From Hymenobacter sp. BT18 (GTDB lineage: Bacteria > Bacteroidota > Bacteroidia > Cytophagales > Hymenobacteraceae), in assembly GCF_012273015.1 (NCBI RefSeq), contig NZ_CP050954.1:806001-870000 (forward strand): a stretch of DNA of 64,000 bases. Reading direction: 5' to 3'. Positions 55,055 to 63,491 of the stretch are shown piece by piece; within the stretch, counting starts at the first letter, position 1; each line of letters starts with the position of its first letter. Position numbers and translations under genes: made by a program. Below the pieces are notes generated by a model that was given only the letters and a program-made list of their open reading frames with translations, searched no databases and was not told where the DNA came from.

Positions 55055-55780
55055 TTGCTCAAAAAACTGTACTTTTTTTTTCTTTTTTGTCTTCTTTTGA
55101 GCCAACCAGTTCTGGCCCAAAAAGATAGACAACTCCTGCAAAAAGCCGATTCCCTGTTTGAGTTGGGCTTGCCGGTCCAATCGTATTCGCATTATCGGAA
55201 CCTGCAGCGGCAAAATCAGCTTGCCAGCACGCGGCAGCTGCTTCGCATGGCCTACATCCAGGAGCAGCGCGGGCAGTATCCGGCGGCGCTTTACTACTTA
55301 TCGGTGCTGCAGCACCGGCGCCCCAGCACCGCTACCTGGTATAAAATGACCGAACTGGCGCAGGCCAATCGTTTGGAAGGCTACAGCGCGTCGTGGCAGC
55401 AGGCGGCCCGGGTCAGTGTGCAGCGCTACTACACCTACTTACTGCAGGCCGTGCTGACGGTAGCCGTAGCTACTGGCACCGTGCTGCTGTGGCGGCTGCT
55501 GAAGCGGCGACCAGTGGCTTCGGGCTGGTGGGTTGCTTTCGGATGCTTTCTGCTGCTGGCGGAGGGTATCGTCAACCTACTGGGGCCGGAGCAGGTGGGG
55601 CTGGTATGCCGGCCCCGGGCCGCCATCATGAGTGGGCCGGGAGCGGGTGCCACGTGGCTGACCGTAGCCGCTGCCGGCGACCGGCTGGCGGTGGAGGGCA
55701 CCCAGGATATCTGGTATAAAGTACGCTGGCGGGGGCGCCAGGCGTATATCCGGCAGCGCAACCTGCTGGTGGTGGAATAG
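55055..55780 (+). CDS. SH3-domain envelope protein with TPR-like N-terminal region
   Basis: The protein, about 241 aa, has a signal peptide (LKKLYFFFLFCLLLSQPVLAQ) and a helical region with paired helices (LLQKADSLFELGLPVQSYSHYRNLQ ... AYIQEQRGQYPAALYYLSVLQ) resembling TPR repeats. Two membrane helices follow (YLLQAVLTVAVATGTVLLW and WWVAFGCFLLLAEGIVNLL), then a C-terminal bacterial SH3 domain (RPRAAIMSGPGAGATWLTVAAAGDRLAVEGTQDIWYKVRWRGRQAYIRQ). This order recalls BatE-type proteins. The start is uncertain: a TTG near 55055 gives the neatest signal peptide, and an earlier TTG at 55034 exists. Confidence 0.75.
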   Translation: MLKKLYFFFLFCLLLSQPVLAQKDRQLLQKADSLFELGLPVQSYSHYRNLQRQNQLASTRQLLRMAYIQEQRGQYPAALYYLSVLQHRRPSTATWYKMTELAQANRLEGYSASWQQAARVSVQRYYTYLLQAVLTVAVATGTVLLWRLLKRRPVASGWWVAFGCFLLLAEGIVNLLGPEQVGLVCRPRAAIMSGPGAGATWLTVAAAGDRLAVEGTQDIWYKVRWRGRQAYIRQRNLLVVE

Positions 55781-55806
55781 CCAGCGGCAGCAGGTTGCGC
55801 ATCGGG

Positions 55807-56613
55807 CTACTTCAAGGGGGAGTTTTTCTCTTTGCGGAAGTGGCTCAACACCAGCTTATCGGCCAGGCCCGGCAGCAGCTTGTTCACCCATACCGTAAGC
55901 TTGCCCTGAGTGGTAAGTACCAAGTCGCGACGACGCTGCTGCACGGCGCGCAACAGATGGCCGGCTACTTCCTCGCTGCTCATGATGTTGCCCTCATCCA
56001 GCGGCGACTCGCCCTGCTGCGTGCCGTCGGCGGCCAGGGCCACGTTCCGGATGTTGGAGGCGGTGAAGCCGGGGCAGGCCACCAGCACGTGCACGCCCTG
56101 GGGCAGCAGCTCCGTGCGCAACGCTTCCAGGAAGCCCTGCATGGCGAACTTAGACGCCGAGTAGCCCGTGCGGCCCGGCAACCCCCGGTAGCCGGCAATG
56201 CTGCTCACCCCCACGATAGAGCCTTTGGTAGCCAGAATATGGGGCAGCGCGAACTTGGTGGTATAAACAGTGCCGAAAAAGTTGGTTTGCATGAGCTGGC
56301 GAATAACCTCCAGGTCGGCATCCTGAAACAGGGCCCGCATGGAAATGCCCGCGTTGTTCAGCAGCACATCCAGTCGGCCGAAAGCCGCTACGGTTTCGGC
56401 TACAACCCGCTGCGAATCAGCCTCGCTGCCTACATCGGCCCGAACGGTGCGGTATTCGATACCTAAGTTTTGCAGCTCAGCGGCCGTTTCGCGCAGGCGC
56501 GCTTCGTTGCGACCCGTGATAACCACTTTGGCGCCTGCCTGCCCAAAAACCACGGCGCAGGCCCGCCCGATGCCCGACGTACCGCCGGTAATAAGCACTA
56601 CTTTTCCTTTCAT
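55807..56613 (-). CDS. Short-chain dehydrogenase/reductase (SDR)
   Basis: The 268-aa protein starts at the ATG at 56613 (MKGKVVLITGGTSGIG), with the TGxxxGIG cofactor motif, NNAG, the catalytic Ser in VSSIAGYRG and the YSASK motif (Tyr, Lys). The C-terminal tail is basic and may sit on the membrane (VNKLLPGLADKLVLSHFRKEKNS). It resembles bacterial relatives of the DHRS7/dihydroxyacetone-type SDRs; the substrate is unknown. It converges with the SH3-domain gene and diverges from rlmD. Confidence 0.9.
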   Translation of the reverse strand: MKGKVVLITGGTSGIGRACAVVFGQAGAKVVITGRNEARLRETAAELQNLGIEYRTVRADVGSEADSQRVVAETVAAFGRLDVLLNNAGISMRALFQDADLEVIRQLMQTNFFGTVYTTKFALPHILATKGSIVGVSSIAGYRGLPGRTGYSASKFAMQGFLEALRTELLPQGVHVLVACPGFTASNIRNVALAADGTQQGESPLDEGNIMSSEEVAGHLLRAVQQRRRDLVLTTQGKLTVWVNKLLPGLADKLVLSHFRKEKNSPLK

Positions 56614-56798
56614 GAGCACAAAGCTATAGGAAGATGCGAAGGGCACTGATATGGTGGGCAAACGGAAAAACACTTTACACAGGCGCTTGCCTCTCTCTTC
56701 ACGGCTCATCGACGCAGGCTCCAGCCTGATAGGCGCTGATTTTGCGGTAAACCGCCCGCCCGGCCAGCTTATCTTATGCAGCTCCGGGCATTATCCGC

Positions 56799-56806
56799 TA
56801 ATTTTG
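56799..56806 (+). promoter_or_regulatory. Bacteroidota-type -7 box before rlmD
   Basis: TAATTTTG matches TAnnTTTG exactly. Transcription from it would start near 56812, where a GTG codon opens the conserved reading frame, so the message would have no or almost no leader. Confidence 0.45.
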
Positions 56807-56811
56807 TCCCC

Positions 56812-58221
56812 GTGAGGAAATCCGTTAAAAACATTCCCGCGGAGCTGCTCCGCGAAGTCGAAATTACCGACATGGTGGCCGAGGGCAAGTGCCTGGTGCG
56901 CCGCGAGAACCTGGTCATCTTTGTGACGCAAGTAGCCCCCGGCGACGTGGTGGACCTGCGCGTGACCAAGGCCAAAAAGAACTTCCTGGAAGCTGTGCCC
57001 ACGCACTTTCATAAGTATTCCGCTTTACGCGTAACGCCCTTCTGCGAGCATTTCGGCACCTGCGGGGGCTGCAAGTGGCAGCACCTGGGCTACGATACCC
57101 AGCTCAAGTTCAAGCACCAGCAGGTGGCCGACACCCTGCAGCGCATCGGCAAAGTAGCCCTGCCCGAAATCCTGCCGATTCAGCCTTCGCCCGACCAGAC
57201 GTATTACCGCAACAAGCTGGAGTACACCTTCAGCCACAACGGCTGGCTCACCAACGAGCAGATCAACAGCGGCCACAATTACGAGCGGCGCGTCCTGGGC
57301 TTCCACACCCCCGGCCGCTTCGATAAGATTCTCGACATCAACCACTGCTGGCTGCAGCCCGACCCCAGCAACCAGATCCGGCTGGCCGTGCGCGACTACG
57401 CCCTGGAGCACGAGCTGCCCTTCAACAACCTCGTGACCCAGGAAGGCTTCCTGCGCAACCTCATCATCCGCACGGCCAACACCGGCGACCTGATGGTGAT
57501 TCTGCAGTGCTACTACGCCCACGACGCGCTGTTTCCGCTGCTGGATTTCCTGCACGAGCGGTTCCCGCAAATCACCTCCCTCAACTACGTGCTCAACGAC
57601 AAGGGCAACGAAACCTTCCACGACCTGGAGGTGGTGTGCTACCGGGGCGAGCCGCACATTCACGAGGAAATGGAAGGCCTGCGCTTCCGCGTCGGCCCAA
57701 AATCCTTCTACCAGACCAACTCCGACGGGGCCTTCAACCTCTACAAAATCACCCGCGACTTCGCCCAGCTCACCGGCTCGGAGCTAGTCTATGACCTCTA
57801 CACCGGGGCCGGCACCATCGCTAACTTCGTGGCCCGGCAGGCCCGGCACGTGGTGGGCGTGGAGTATGTGGAATCGGCCGTGAAGGACGCCTACATCAAC
57901 TCCGAAATCAACGGCACCACCAACACCGAGTTCTACGCCGGCGACATGAAGGACGTGCTCAACGCCGAGTTCATCCAAAAGCACGGCCGCCCCGACGTGG
58001 TCATCACCGACCCGCCCCGCGCCGGCATGCACCCCGACGTAGTGGCCCGCCTGCTCGAAATGCGCGCCCCCCGCATCGTCTACGTCAGCTGCAACCCCGG
58101 CACCCAGGCCCGCGACCTGGAGCTGCTGGACGAAGCCTACAAAGTGGTAAAAGTGCAGCCCGTGGACATGTTCCCCCACACCCACCACGTGGAGAATGTG
58201 GTGCTGCTGGAGCTGCGGTAG
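56812..58221 (+). CDS. rlmD: 23S rRNA (uracil-5-)-methyltransferase, RlmD/TrmA family
   Basis: It transfers a methyl group from S-adenosylmethionine to a specific uridine in 23S rRNA. The 469-aa protein has a TRAM-like N-terminal OB domain (KCLVRRENLVIFVTQVAPGDVVDLRVTKAKK). Iron-sulfur ligands lie in CEHFGTCGGCKW and a later INHCWLQP. The SAM site is LYTGAGTI and the catalytic motif is VYVSCNPGTQARDL with the nucleophilic Cys. The start is uncertain: GTG at 56812 fits the expected MRKSVKNIPAE form, while an in-frame ATG at 56776 would lie upstream of the -7 box. Confidence 0.92.
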   Translation: MRKSVKNIPAELLREVEITDMVAEGKCLVRRENLVIFVTQVAPGDVVDLRVTKAKKNFLEAVPTHFHKYSALRVTPFCEHFGTCGGCKWQHLGYDTQLKFKHQQVADTLQRIGKVALPEILPIQPSPDQTYYRNKLEYTFSHNGWLTNEQINSGHNYERRVLGFHTPGRFDKILDINHCWLQPDPSNQIRLAVRDYALEHELPFNNLVTQEGFLRNLIIRTANTGDLMVILQCYYAHDALFPLLDFLHERFPQITSLNYVLNDKGNETFHDLEVVCYRGEPHIHEEMEGLRFRVGPKSFYQTNSDGAFNLYKITRDFAQLTGSELVYDLYTGAGTIANFVARQARHVVGVEYVESAVKDAYINSEINGTTNTEFYAGDMKDVLNAEFIQKHGRPDVVITDPPRAGMHPDVVARLLEMRAPRIVYVSCNPGTQARDLELLDEAYKVVKVQPVDMFPHTHHVENVVLLELR

Positions 58222-58232
58222 TGTAACTGATT

Positions 58233-58649
58233 ATGAATAGCTACTCCCTTGCTTCTTTCTCAGCCTTTATTACAGGCTGGATAGCTATGCAAGTATCTTT
58301 TTTGATAGGGATATATTGTTTTACAGATTATTCTCTGGGAAAAGACATATTATGGTTTGCCTGCCTCTCTTGGTTTGTGAGTTTGGCTTACAATGTCTTT
58401 TGCATACAGTTGCCCAGAAAATATATTAAGATTCTGCATAATAGACTAAGCCTCTTCCAGTTTGCTTTAGCTATGTGCATATATGGGTTAACAATATTTA
58501 TTATATCGTTCTTCACTATCATTTTTCGAAATTATTCAGAGGCTGATATGCAGCACCTAAACTTCATATTAATATCTGCCGCAGCAATTAACGGACTCGT
58601 CTATGGCACGGCTTTCTACTCATTGTGGAAGCCTGTCAGACTAACATAA
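58233..58649 (+). CDS. AT-rich hypothetical membrane protein, 138 aa
   Basis: The protein has four hydrophobic helices (FITGWIAMQVSFLIGIYCF, ILWFACLSWFVSLAYNVFC, FALAMCIYGLTIFIISFFTII, LNFILISAAAINGLVYGTAFYSLW) and little else. No family was recognised. Its codons are strongly AT-ending, unlike the GC-rich rlmD and 124-aa genes that flank it at 11 nt on each side, so it looks foreign or recently acquired. It could be an immunity or small transport component; nothing in the sequence decides this. Confidence 0.65.
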   Translation: MNSYSLASFSAFITGWIAMQVSFLIGIYCFTDYSLGKDILWFACLSWFVSLAYNVFCIQLPRKYIKILHNRLSLFQFALAMCIYGLTIFIISFFTIIFRNYSEADMQHLNFILISAAAINGLVYGTAFYSLWKPVRLT

Positions 58650-58659
58650 AGCTCATTCC

Positions 58660-59034
58660 ATGGACTACACCAACGACCCCGAACTGAACGGCAAATACCT
58701 AGGCACCATCACCAAGGACTTTGCTACCGTTTCCGATACACTGAGCGAAGCTTCCTCGCAGATCCGCAAGCGGGATATTTCCAAGTATCCCATCTTTGTG
58801 TTTGCCCGCCAGGAGGTGCCCCTGGGCGGCCTGCTCATCAACGCCGACGAGCTGAACCTGGAGTGGCACGTATTCGCCAGCTACCTGGAGCTGTTCGTGC
58901 AGCAGGGCATCGTGGGCCAGGACGGCATCGAAGCCTTCCAAAACACCTACCGTGACGCCAACGAGTATTGCTGCCTGTTCGTGCTCGACGAGGAGTTCAC
59001 CAACTTCGTCTACATCCCCTACCCGGAAGACTGA
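58660..59034 (+). CDS. Hypothetical 124-aa cytoplasmic protein
   Basis: The acidic protein (MDYTNDPELNGKYLGTITKDFATVSDTL ... PEDGFVYIP-type end NFVYIPYPED) has no signal or membrane segment. Alternating hydrophobic strands and helices (PIFVFARQEVPLGGLLI, WHVFASYLELFVQQGIV, YCCLFVLDEEFTNFVYIPY) suggest a compact alpha/beta fold. No named family was recognised. It keeps normal GC-rich codon use and is followed by an inverted repeat. Confidence 0.75.
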   Translation: MDYTNDPELNGKYLGTITKDFATVSDTLSEASSQIRKRDISKYPIFVFARQEVPLGGLLINADELNLEWHVFASYLELFVQQGIVGQDGIEAFQNTYRDANEYCCLFVLDEEFTNFVYIPYPED

Positions 59035-59203
59035 CCACTGATTACACGGATTTTTCGCGGATTTCACAGATTTTGTGGTCTACGCTCGTCCGCTTTCCTC
59101 AACTACTCTGTAACGCAGAAAGGCTTGCCAGTTGGCAAGCCTTTCTTGTTTTCGATCAGCCACAAAATCCGTGAAATCCGCGAAAAATCCGTGAAATCAG
59201 TGG
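59035..59203. repeat. 44-bp inverted repeat pair around a terminator hairpin
   Basis: The 44-mer at 59035-59078 is the reverse complement of 59160-59203 with two mismatches. Both carry the periodic words ACGGATTTTTCGCGGATTTC. The right arm supplies the last codons and stop of thiL (stop TGA at 59197-59199). The element between convergent genes looks like a dispersed repeat; similar words are familiar from intergenic DNA of diverse bacteria, by memory only. Confidence 0.8.
59117..59146. terminator. Terminator hairpin inside the inverted repeat, 13-bp stem
   Basis: AGAAAGGCTTGCC (59117-59129) pairs with GGCAAGCCTTTCT (59134-59146) around a 4-nt loop, between the 124-aa gene and convergent thiL. 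T runs on both sides make it suitable for both directions. Confidence 0.85.
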
Positions 59204-60231
59204 TCGAAGTGGTTGAAGCCCTGGGCGCGGAGCGGAACGGGCTGGCCGGCTTTGGTGATGAGGTTAGCCCCTTCGCTCTTGTCCACCATGTGGCCGATGA
59301 TGGTGATATCGGGGTGGTTCTTGATCTTGTCGTGGGCCGACAAGGGCACGGTGAAAAGCAGCTCGTAGTCCTCGCCGCCGTTGAGCATGCACATGATGGG
59401 GTCGAGGTTGAACTCCTCAGCTACTTCCAGCGTGGGGTTGGCAATGGGCAGGTTTTCGGTGAACACGCGGGCCCCGGTGCCGCTGGCGGCGCACAGGTGC
59501 AGGACTTCGGAGGCCAGCCCGTCGGAAATGTCAATCATGCTGGTGGGCACCACGCCCAGGTCGCGCAGCTCGTGCACCACATCCATGCGGGCTTCGGGGC
59601 GAAGCTGGCGCTGCAGCACGTAGGGGTATTTGCTGAGCTCCGGCTGCGTTTCGGGGTCGGCCTGCCAGGCTTGCTTTTCGCGCTCCAACACCTGCAGGCC
59701 CAGGTAGGCCCCGCCCAGGTCGCCGGTCACGCAGAGCAAATCATTGGGGCCAGCGCCACTGCGACGCACGGCCTTGCCGGCTTCGGCGGTGCCCAGGGCC
59801 GTGATGCCGATGGTCAGCCCGCTACGGCTGCCGGTGGTGTCGCCACCCACCAGGTCTACGTTGTAGGCCTCGCAGGCTAGTCGAATGCCTTCGTAGAGTT
59901 CCTCTACGGCCTCCACCGAGAAGCGGGACGGCACACTCAGGGCCACCACAATCTGGGTAGGCAGGGCGTTCATGGCCGCTACATCCGACACGTTTACGGC
60001 CACCGCTTTGTAGCCTAAGTGCTTTAAAGGACAGAAGGTGAGGTCGAAGTGCACCCCTTCCACCAGTAGGTCGGTGCTGACGACTACCTCCTGCCCGGCC
60101 GTAGGCGCCAGGATAGCCGCATCGTCGCCGATGCCCAGAATGGTGCTGGGCTGATGGAGCTGCACGGTTTGTTGGATTCGCCGAATCAGGCCAAACTCAC
60201 CTACTTTATCTAAGGGCGTCACGTCGCTCAT
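59197..60231 (-). CDS. thiL: Thiamine-monophosphate kinase
   Basis: ThiL phosphorylates thiamine monophosphate with ATP to give thiamine diphosphate. The 344-aa protein has the AIR-synthase-type fold with GIGDDAAIL, VSTDLLVEGVHFDL, AVNVSDVAAMNALP, VGGDTTGSRSG, SMIDISDGLASEV and NGGEDYELLFTV. The ATG at 60231 is used; the longer frame adds an implausible leader. It lies upstream of nothing obviously thiamine-related in this window. Confidence 0.96.
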   Translation of the reverse strand: MSDVTPLDKVGEFGLIRRIQQTVQLHQPSTILGIGDDAAILAPTAGQEVVVSTDLLVEGVHFDLTFCPLKHLGYKAVAVNVSDVAAMNALPTQIVVALSVPSRFSVEAVEELYEGIRLACEAYNVDLVGGDTTGSRSGLTIGITALGTAEAGKAVRRSGAGPNDLLCVTGDLGGAYLGLQVLEREKQAWQADPETQPELSKYPYVLQRQLRPEARMDVVHELRDLGVVPTSMIDISDGLASEVLHLCAASGTGARVFTENLPIANPTLEVAEEFNLDPIMCMLNGGEDYELLFTVPLSAHDKIKNHPDITIIGHMVDKSEGANLITKAGQPVPLRAQGFNHFDH

Positions 60232-60336
60232 GGTACTGCGTATTATGATAAGGAACATCAGCCGCAGCTTGATATGCCGCAACGCTGTTTCGAGGCAAAG
60301 ATAGCGGGCTTCAGGGCTACACGCAGTGCTGCCATA

Positions 60337-60379
60337 AAACACGGTGCCGCTCCCTGTTTCAGGAAGCGGCACCGTGTTT
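60337..60379 (-). terminator. Terminator after the T9SS cargo gene, 15-bp stem
   Basis: Bases 60337-60351 pair perfectly with 60365-60379 around a 13-nt loop, just past the end (60432) of the minus-strand gene and before thiL. A-run at the left gives U residues on the minus strand. Confidence 0.85.
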
Positions 60380-60431
60380 AGCAGCCAAGCTGTAAAGCAA
60401 GCTTGGCTTTGGCAATTGCAGTAACTGGCGG

Positions 60432-61577
60432 TTATTTAATCACCAGCTCTTTGTACACCGTGATTTGGCCATCGGTGCTGGTGCACTGCACAAAGTACAG
60501 GCCGGCTTTCAGCTTCGATACGTCCAGGGTCAGGTTAGCATCCGCTTGGTTGCGGGGCTGCACCGAAATGCGCTGGCCTAGGTTGTTGAGGACCGTAATA
60601 CGGCCCACCTTCACGTTACGGAGCGAAATCGTCACCTTGCCGCCCTGAGCAGGGTTGGGGTAGATGCTGATGCCCGTGTTGAATTTGTCGAGCGTTTTCA
60701 GCGTGGTGCTGTACGTGCCTAGGTCGAAGTCGTACTCGTGGGAACCCAGGCGGGAGTAGTCCTGACCACCGGGGTTGCTGGAACCATCCGGACCGTTGAA
60801 GGCCGTAGAGTACATCATCCAGGTATCGGCGATGTTGTAACCGCCGGGGTTGCGGGTGGGCGGGTTGGAGCCGGGTACGTTCTGGGGCAAGGGGTTGGTG
60901 AAGGCCCCACCCGATACGTTGGGCCGACGAACGATGGACTGGTTGGCCGAGGTAACGTATACTTTGGGCGTGCCATCCTCCTTAACCCCATCGGCTTCCT
61001 TGTTGGCGCCGCTCCAGTTGCCGTCACCCGTGCCAGCCGCATTCAGGGGGTTTTCCCCAATTACGCCAATCAGGTCTACAATTACGCCTGCCCCTACGCC
61101 GGCCGTGCCGCTAGGGTAGCGCACCAGGGCAATGGCGTCGTTGCCGTTGAAGAAAGCCACACCACCCGTTTTGATGGTGTTGGGGCCGCTGACCTGGTAG
61201 GCCGCGCTCAGCTGATCCGCCACGGTGAGAATATCCGAAAGGCTAGCCGTCAGGTTAGCGTACACGAATACTTCGCCGGGCAGCAGCACGTTTTCGCCGC
61301 TGCTGCGCATCAGGCGTTCTTCTTCGGTTACCGAAGTCGAGCCATTGGAGTAACGGCGTACAGAATAGGCATTCAGATTAACGGTAGATTTCGTAGGATT
61401 GAAGATTTCTACCGTCCGCTCATTACCGGTTGATTTGATGGGGTTCGTTTCGGGATAAGCAAAGGTGTTCTGATGGGCGCCTTCGTTATACTCCGAAAAG
61501 AACAACTCATTAGCCTGCCCAAACGACGTTGACGCCGCAAGCAGTAAGGCTGAAAGTACTGCGTAATGTTTTTTCAT
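60432..61577 (-). CDS. Secreted lamin-tail-like domain protein with T9SS sorting domain
   Basis: The 381-aa precursor has a signal peptide (MKKHYAVLSALLLAASTSFGQ) and an N-terminal beta-rich domain resembling lamin-tail/LTD repeats (LFFSEYNEG ... ERTVEIFNPTKSTVNLNAYSVRRYSNGS ... LLPGEVFVYAN). It ends in a type A T9SS sorting domain (ISIYPNPAQGGKVTISLRNVKVGRITVLNNLGQRI ... LKAGLYFVQCTSTDGQ ... KELVIK). It is expected at the cell surface or outside. An exact -7 box (TATCTTTG) lies upstream on the minus strand. Confidence 0.88.
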   Translation of the reverse strand: MKKHYAVLSALLLAASTSFGQANELFFSEYNEGAHQNTFAYPETNPIKSTGNERTVEIFNPTKSTVNLNAYSVRRYSNGSTSVTEEERLMRSSGENVLLPGEVFVYANLTASLSDILTVADQLSAAYQVSGPNTIKTGGVAFFNGNDAIALVRYPSGTAGVGAGVIVDLIGVIGENPLNAAGTGDGNWSGANKEADGVKEDGTPKVYVTSANQSIVRRPNVSGGAFTNPLPQNVPGSNPPTRNPGGYNIADTWMMYSTAFNGPDGSSNPGGQDYSRLGSHEYDFDLGTYSTTLKTLDKFNTGISIYPNPAQGGKVTISLRNVKVGRITVLNNLGQRISVQPRNQADANLTLDVSKLKAGLYFVQCTSTDGQITVYKELVIK

Positions 61578-61606
61578 GGAGCAATGGATGAATGTACAAA
61601 CCGGCT

Positions 61607-61614
61607 CAAAGATA
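61607..61614 (-). promoter_or_regulatory. Bacteroidota-type -7 box for the lamin-tail-like gene
   Basis: Read on the minus strand the sequence is TATCTTTG, an exact TAnnTTTG, 29 nt before the ATG at 61577. A -33 TTTG was not found at the right distance. Confidence 0.5.
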
Positions 61615-61714
61615 CGGTCGGTTTCTGGTTTCTCCCCGTTTGAAATCGGGATAATACAAAGACCAAACTATACGCTAACAGGAATTTCTGTATACTACCC
61701 CGTTGACAGTTGCA

Positions 61715-61746
61715 TTTGCTAACGAACGTTCGGAATCTTATCTTTG
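61715..61746 (+). promoter_or_regulatory. Promoter and operator of the TetR/paa operon
   Basis: TTTG at 61715-61718 and TATCTTTG at 61739-61746 fit Bacteroidota -33 and -7 elements with a 20-nt spacer. The spacer contains a perfect 10-bp palindrome CGAACGTTCG (61723-61732), a plausible TetR operator that would block the promoter. The TetR ATG follows 16 nt after the -7 box. Confidence 0.7.
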
Positions 61747-61762
61747 TTTACCCAGCAGCCCT

Positions 61763-62350
61763 ATGGAAACAGCCGCCACTCCTCTCTCGCGCAAGGCCCA
61801 AATCGACCAGGTCGCCACCGACTTGTTTCGGCGGCGCGGCTTTGCCGCTACCAGCATGCGGGAACTGGCCGCTGCCCTGGGCATAGAGGCCGGCAGCATT
61901 TACTCCCACATCCGCTCCAAGGAAGAAATCCTGCACCGCATCTGCTTTGGCCTGGCCGAGTCATTTATGGGCGGCCTGCGCGCTGCCCAAACCGAGTTGC
62001 CCGCTACTCCCGCCGGGCAGCTGCGCCGCGCCATCGAAAACCACGTGCGCGTGCTGATTCAGGATACGGCGGCGTCGACGGTCTTTCTGCACGAGTGGCG
62101 CCACCTCAGCGAGCCGGCCCTCACGGAGTTTCAGCACCTGCGGCAGCAGTACGAGGCCGAGTTTCGGGAGCTGATTGCCCAGGGTGTACAAACCGGCGCC
62201 CTGTACACCCCCGACCCCGCGTTTGCGGCACTGACCTTGCTGGCCAGCTTGAACTGGTTGCCCAGCTGGTACCGCCCCGATGGCCCTCTCACGGCCGACC
62301 AGATTGCTCAGCGTTTAACCGATCAGCTTCTCGACGGTTTAGCTTATTAG
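61763..62350 (+). CDS. TetR-family regulator of the phenylacetate operon
   Basis: The 195-aa protein has an N-terminal TetR HTH ([48 protein letters not shown]) and a helical ligand-binding half ([37 protein letters not shown]). The ATG at 61763 is used because an operator and promoter lie upstream of it. paaA follows 35 nt after the stop, so this is probably a PaaR-like, autoregulated repressor sensing an acyl-CoA such as phenylacetyl-CoA. The ligand is inferred from position. Confidence 0.9.
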   Translation: METAATPLSRKAQIDQVATDLFRRRGFAATSMRELAAALGIEAGSIYSHIRSKEEILHRICFGLAESFMGGLRAAQTELPATPAGQLRRAIENHVRVLIQDTAASTVFLHEWRHLSEPALTEFQHLRQQYEAEFRELIAQGVQTGALYTPDPAFAALTLLASLNWLPSWYRPDGPLTADQIAQRLTDQLLDGLAY

Positions 62351-62385
62351 TTTCCTTTCTCTCACGCTTCCATCCCCACCCAGTT

Positions 62386-63384
62386 ATGTACGGCTCCGTC
62401 AGCACCCACGACATTCCCGCCCAGGCATCTACCGGCCTCGAAAACGAAGACCCGCAGCTGCTGGCCGAATTTGAAGCCCGCATAGCCCGGGGCGAGAAGA
62501 TTGAGCCCGACGACTACATGCCGGCGCTCTACCGCAAGCAGCTCATTCGCATGATTGAGCAGCACGCGCACTCCGAAATCATCGGGTCGCTGCCGGAGGG
62601 CACCTGGATTACCCGGGCGCCGGGCTTCCGCCGCAAAATGGCCCAGATGGCCAAGGTGCAGGACGAAGTAGGCCACGCGCAGCTGCTGTACTCGGCGGCC
62701 GAGACGCTGGGCAAGTCGCGGGAGGAAATGCTTACGGACCTCATCACGGGGAAAAGCAAGTACTCCAACGTCTTCAACTACCCCACGCCTACCTGGGCCG
62801 ACTCCAACGTCATTTCCTGGCTGATCGACGCTGGCGCCATTGTCAACCAAATGGCCAATGCCCGGGGGTCTTATGGTCCCTATTGCCGGGCCCTGGAGCG
62901 GATTTGCGCCGAGGAAAGCTTCCACCTGAAGTATGGTCACGATGCCGTAGTGCACATGGCGACCGGCACGCCTGTTCAGCGCCGCATGATGCAGGAGGCT
63001 TTGAACCGCTGGTGGCCCCCGATCATGACGTTTTTTGGCCCCGCCGACAAAGCCAGCCAGCACACCGAGATTTTGATGCGCTGGAAGGTGAAAATGGCGT
63101 CGAACGACGACTGCCGCCAGCAGTTCCTGGACATGTACGTGCCCAAGATCCTGGAAATCGGGCTGACCATTCCGGACCCCAACCTGCGCAAAAACGAAGA
63201 AACCGGAAAGTGGGAATACACGGAGCCCGACTGGGAAGAGCTGCGCCGCGTCATCAACGGCGACGGGCCCTGCAACCAGGAGCGCCTGGCCGTGCGCCGG
63301 GCCGCCGAGGAAAACGGGGCCTGGGTGCGCCGGGCTCTGCAAGCCAAGCGCCAGGCGCCCAAGGCTGTACGCCCGCTGGCTTAA
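62386..63384 (+). CDS. paaA: Phenylacetyl-CoA epoxidase subunit A
   Basis: PaaA is the catalytic diiron subunit that epoxidises the ring of phenylacetyl-CoA. The 332-aa protein shows the ferritin-like four-helix bundle with iron ligands in [43 protein letters not shown] and [14 protein letters not shown], and the family signature [12 protein letters not shown]. The ATG at 62386 is used, since the longer frame overlaps the TetR gene in another frame. It is followed by paaB after a 107-nt AT-rich repeat. Confidence 0.96.
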   Translation: MYGSVSTHDIPAQASTGLENEDPQLLAEFEARIARGEKIEPDDYMPALYRKQLIRMIEQHAHSEIIGSLPEGTWITRAPGFRRKMAQMAKVQDEVGHAQLLYSAAETLGKSREEMLTDLITGKSKYSNVFNYPTPTWADSNVISWLIDAGAIVNQMANARGSYGPYCRALERICAEESFHLKYGHDAVVHMATGTPVQRRMMQEALNRWWPPIMTFFGPADKASQHTEILMRWKVKMASNDDCRQQFLDMYVPKILEIGLTIPDPNLRKNEETGKWEYTEPDWEELRRVINGDGPCNQERLAVRRAAEENGAWVRRALQAKRQAPKAVRPLA

Positions 63385-63386
63385 TT

Positions 63387-63484
63387 TAATTAAGAATGAA
63401 GAATTAAGAATTAGGAATGGGGAGGTAGGCCGGCGTATTGCGCTGGGCGAAATTTCTCAATTCTTAATTCTTAATTCTTAATTA
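63387..63484. repeat. AT-rich inverted repeat between paaA and paaB
   Basis: The 26-mer at 63387-63412 is the reverse complement of 63459-63484 with one mismatch; both arms are built from AATTAAGA-type words and enclose 46 nt. It sits inside an operon between coupled enzyme subunits. Such AATTAAGAATTAAG elements recur between genes in many genomes by memory; no search was run. Confidence 0.75.
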
Positions 63485-63491
63485 CTCCCCG

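Noticed and set aside
55021..55095. Start of the SH3-domain gene placed at an upstream ATG
   Set aside because: No in-frame ATG lies upstream within the frame; only TTG starts are available, so the start remains uncertain.
54842..55213. 123-aa minus-strand frame over the tRNA
   Set aside because: It reads through the tRNA-Lys gene and a terminator.
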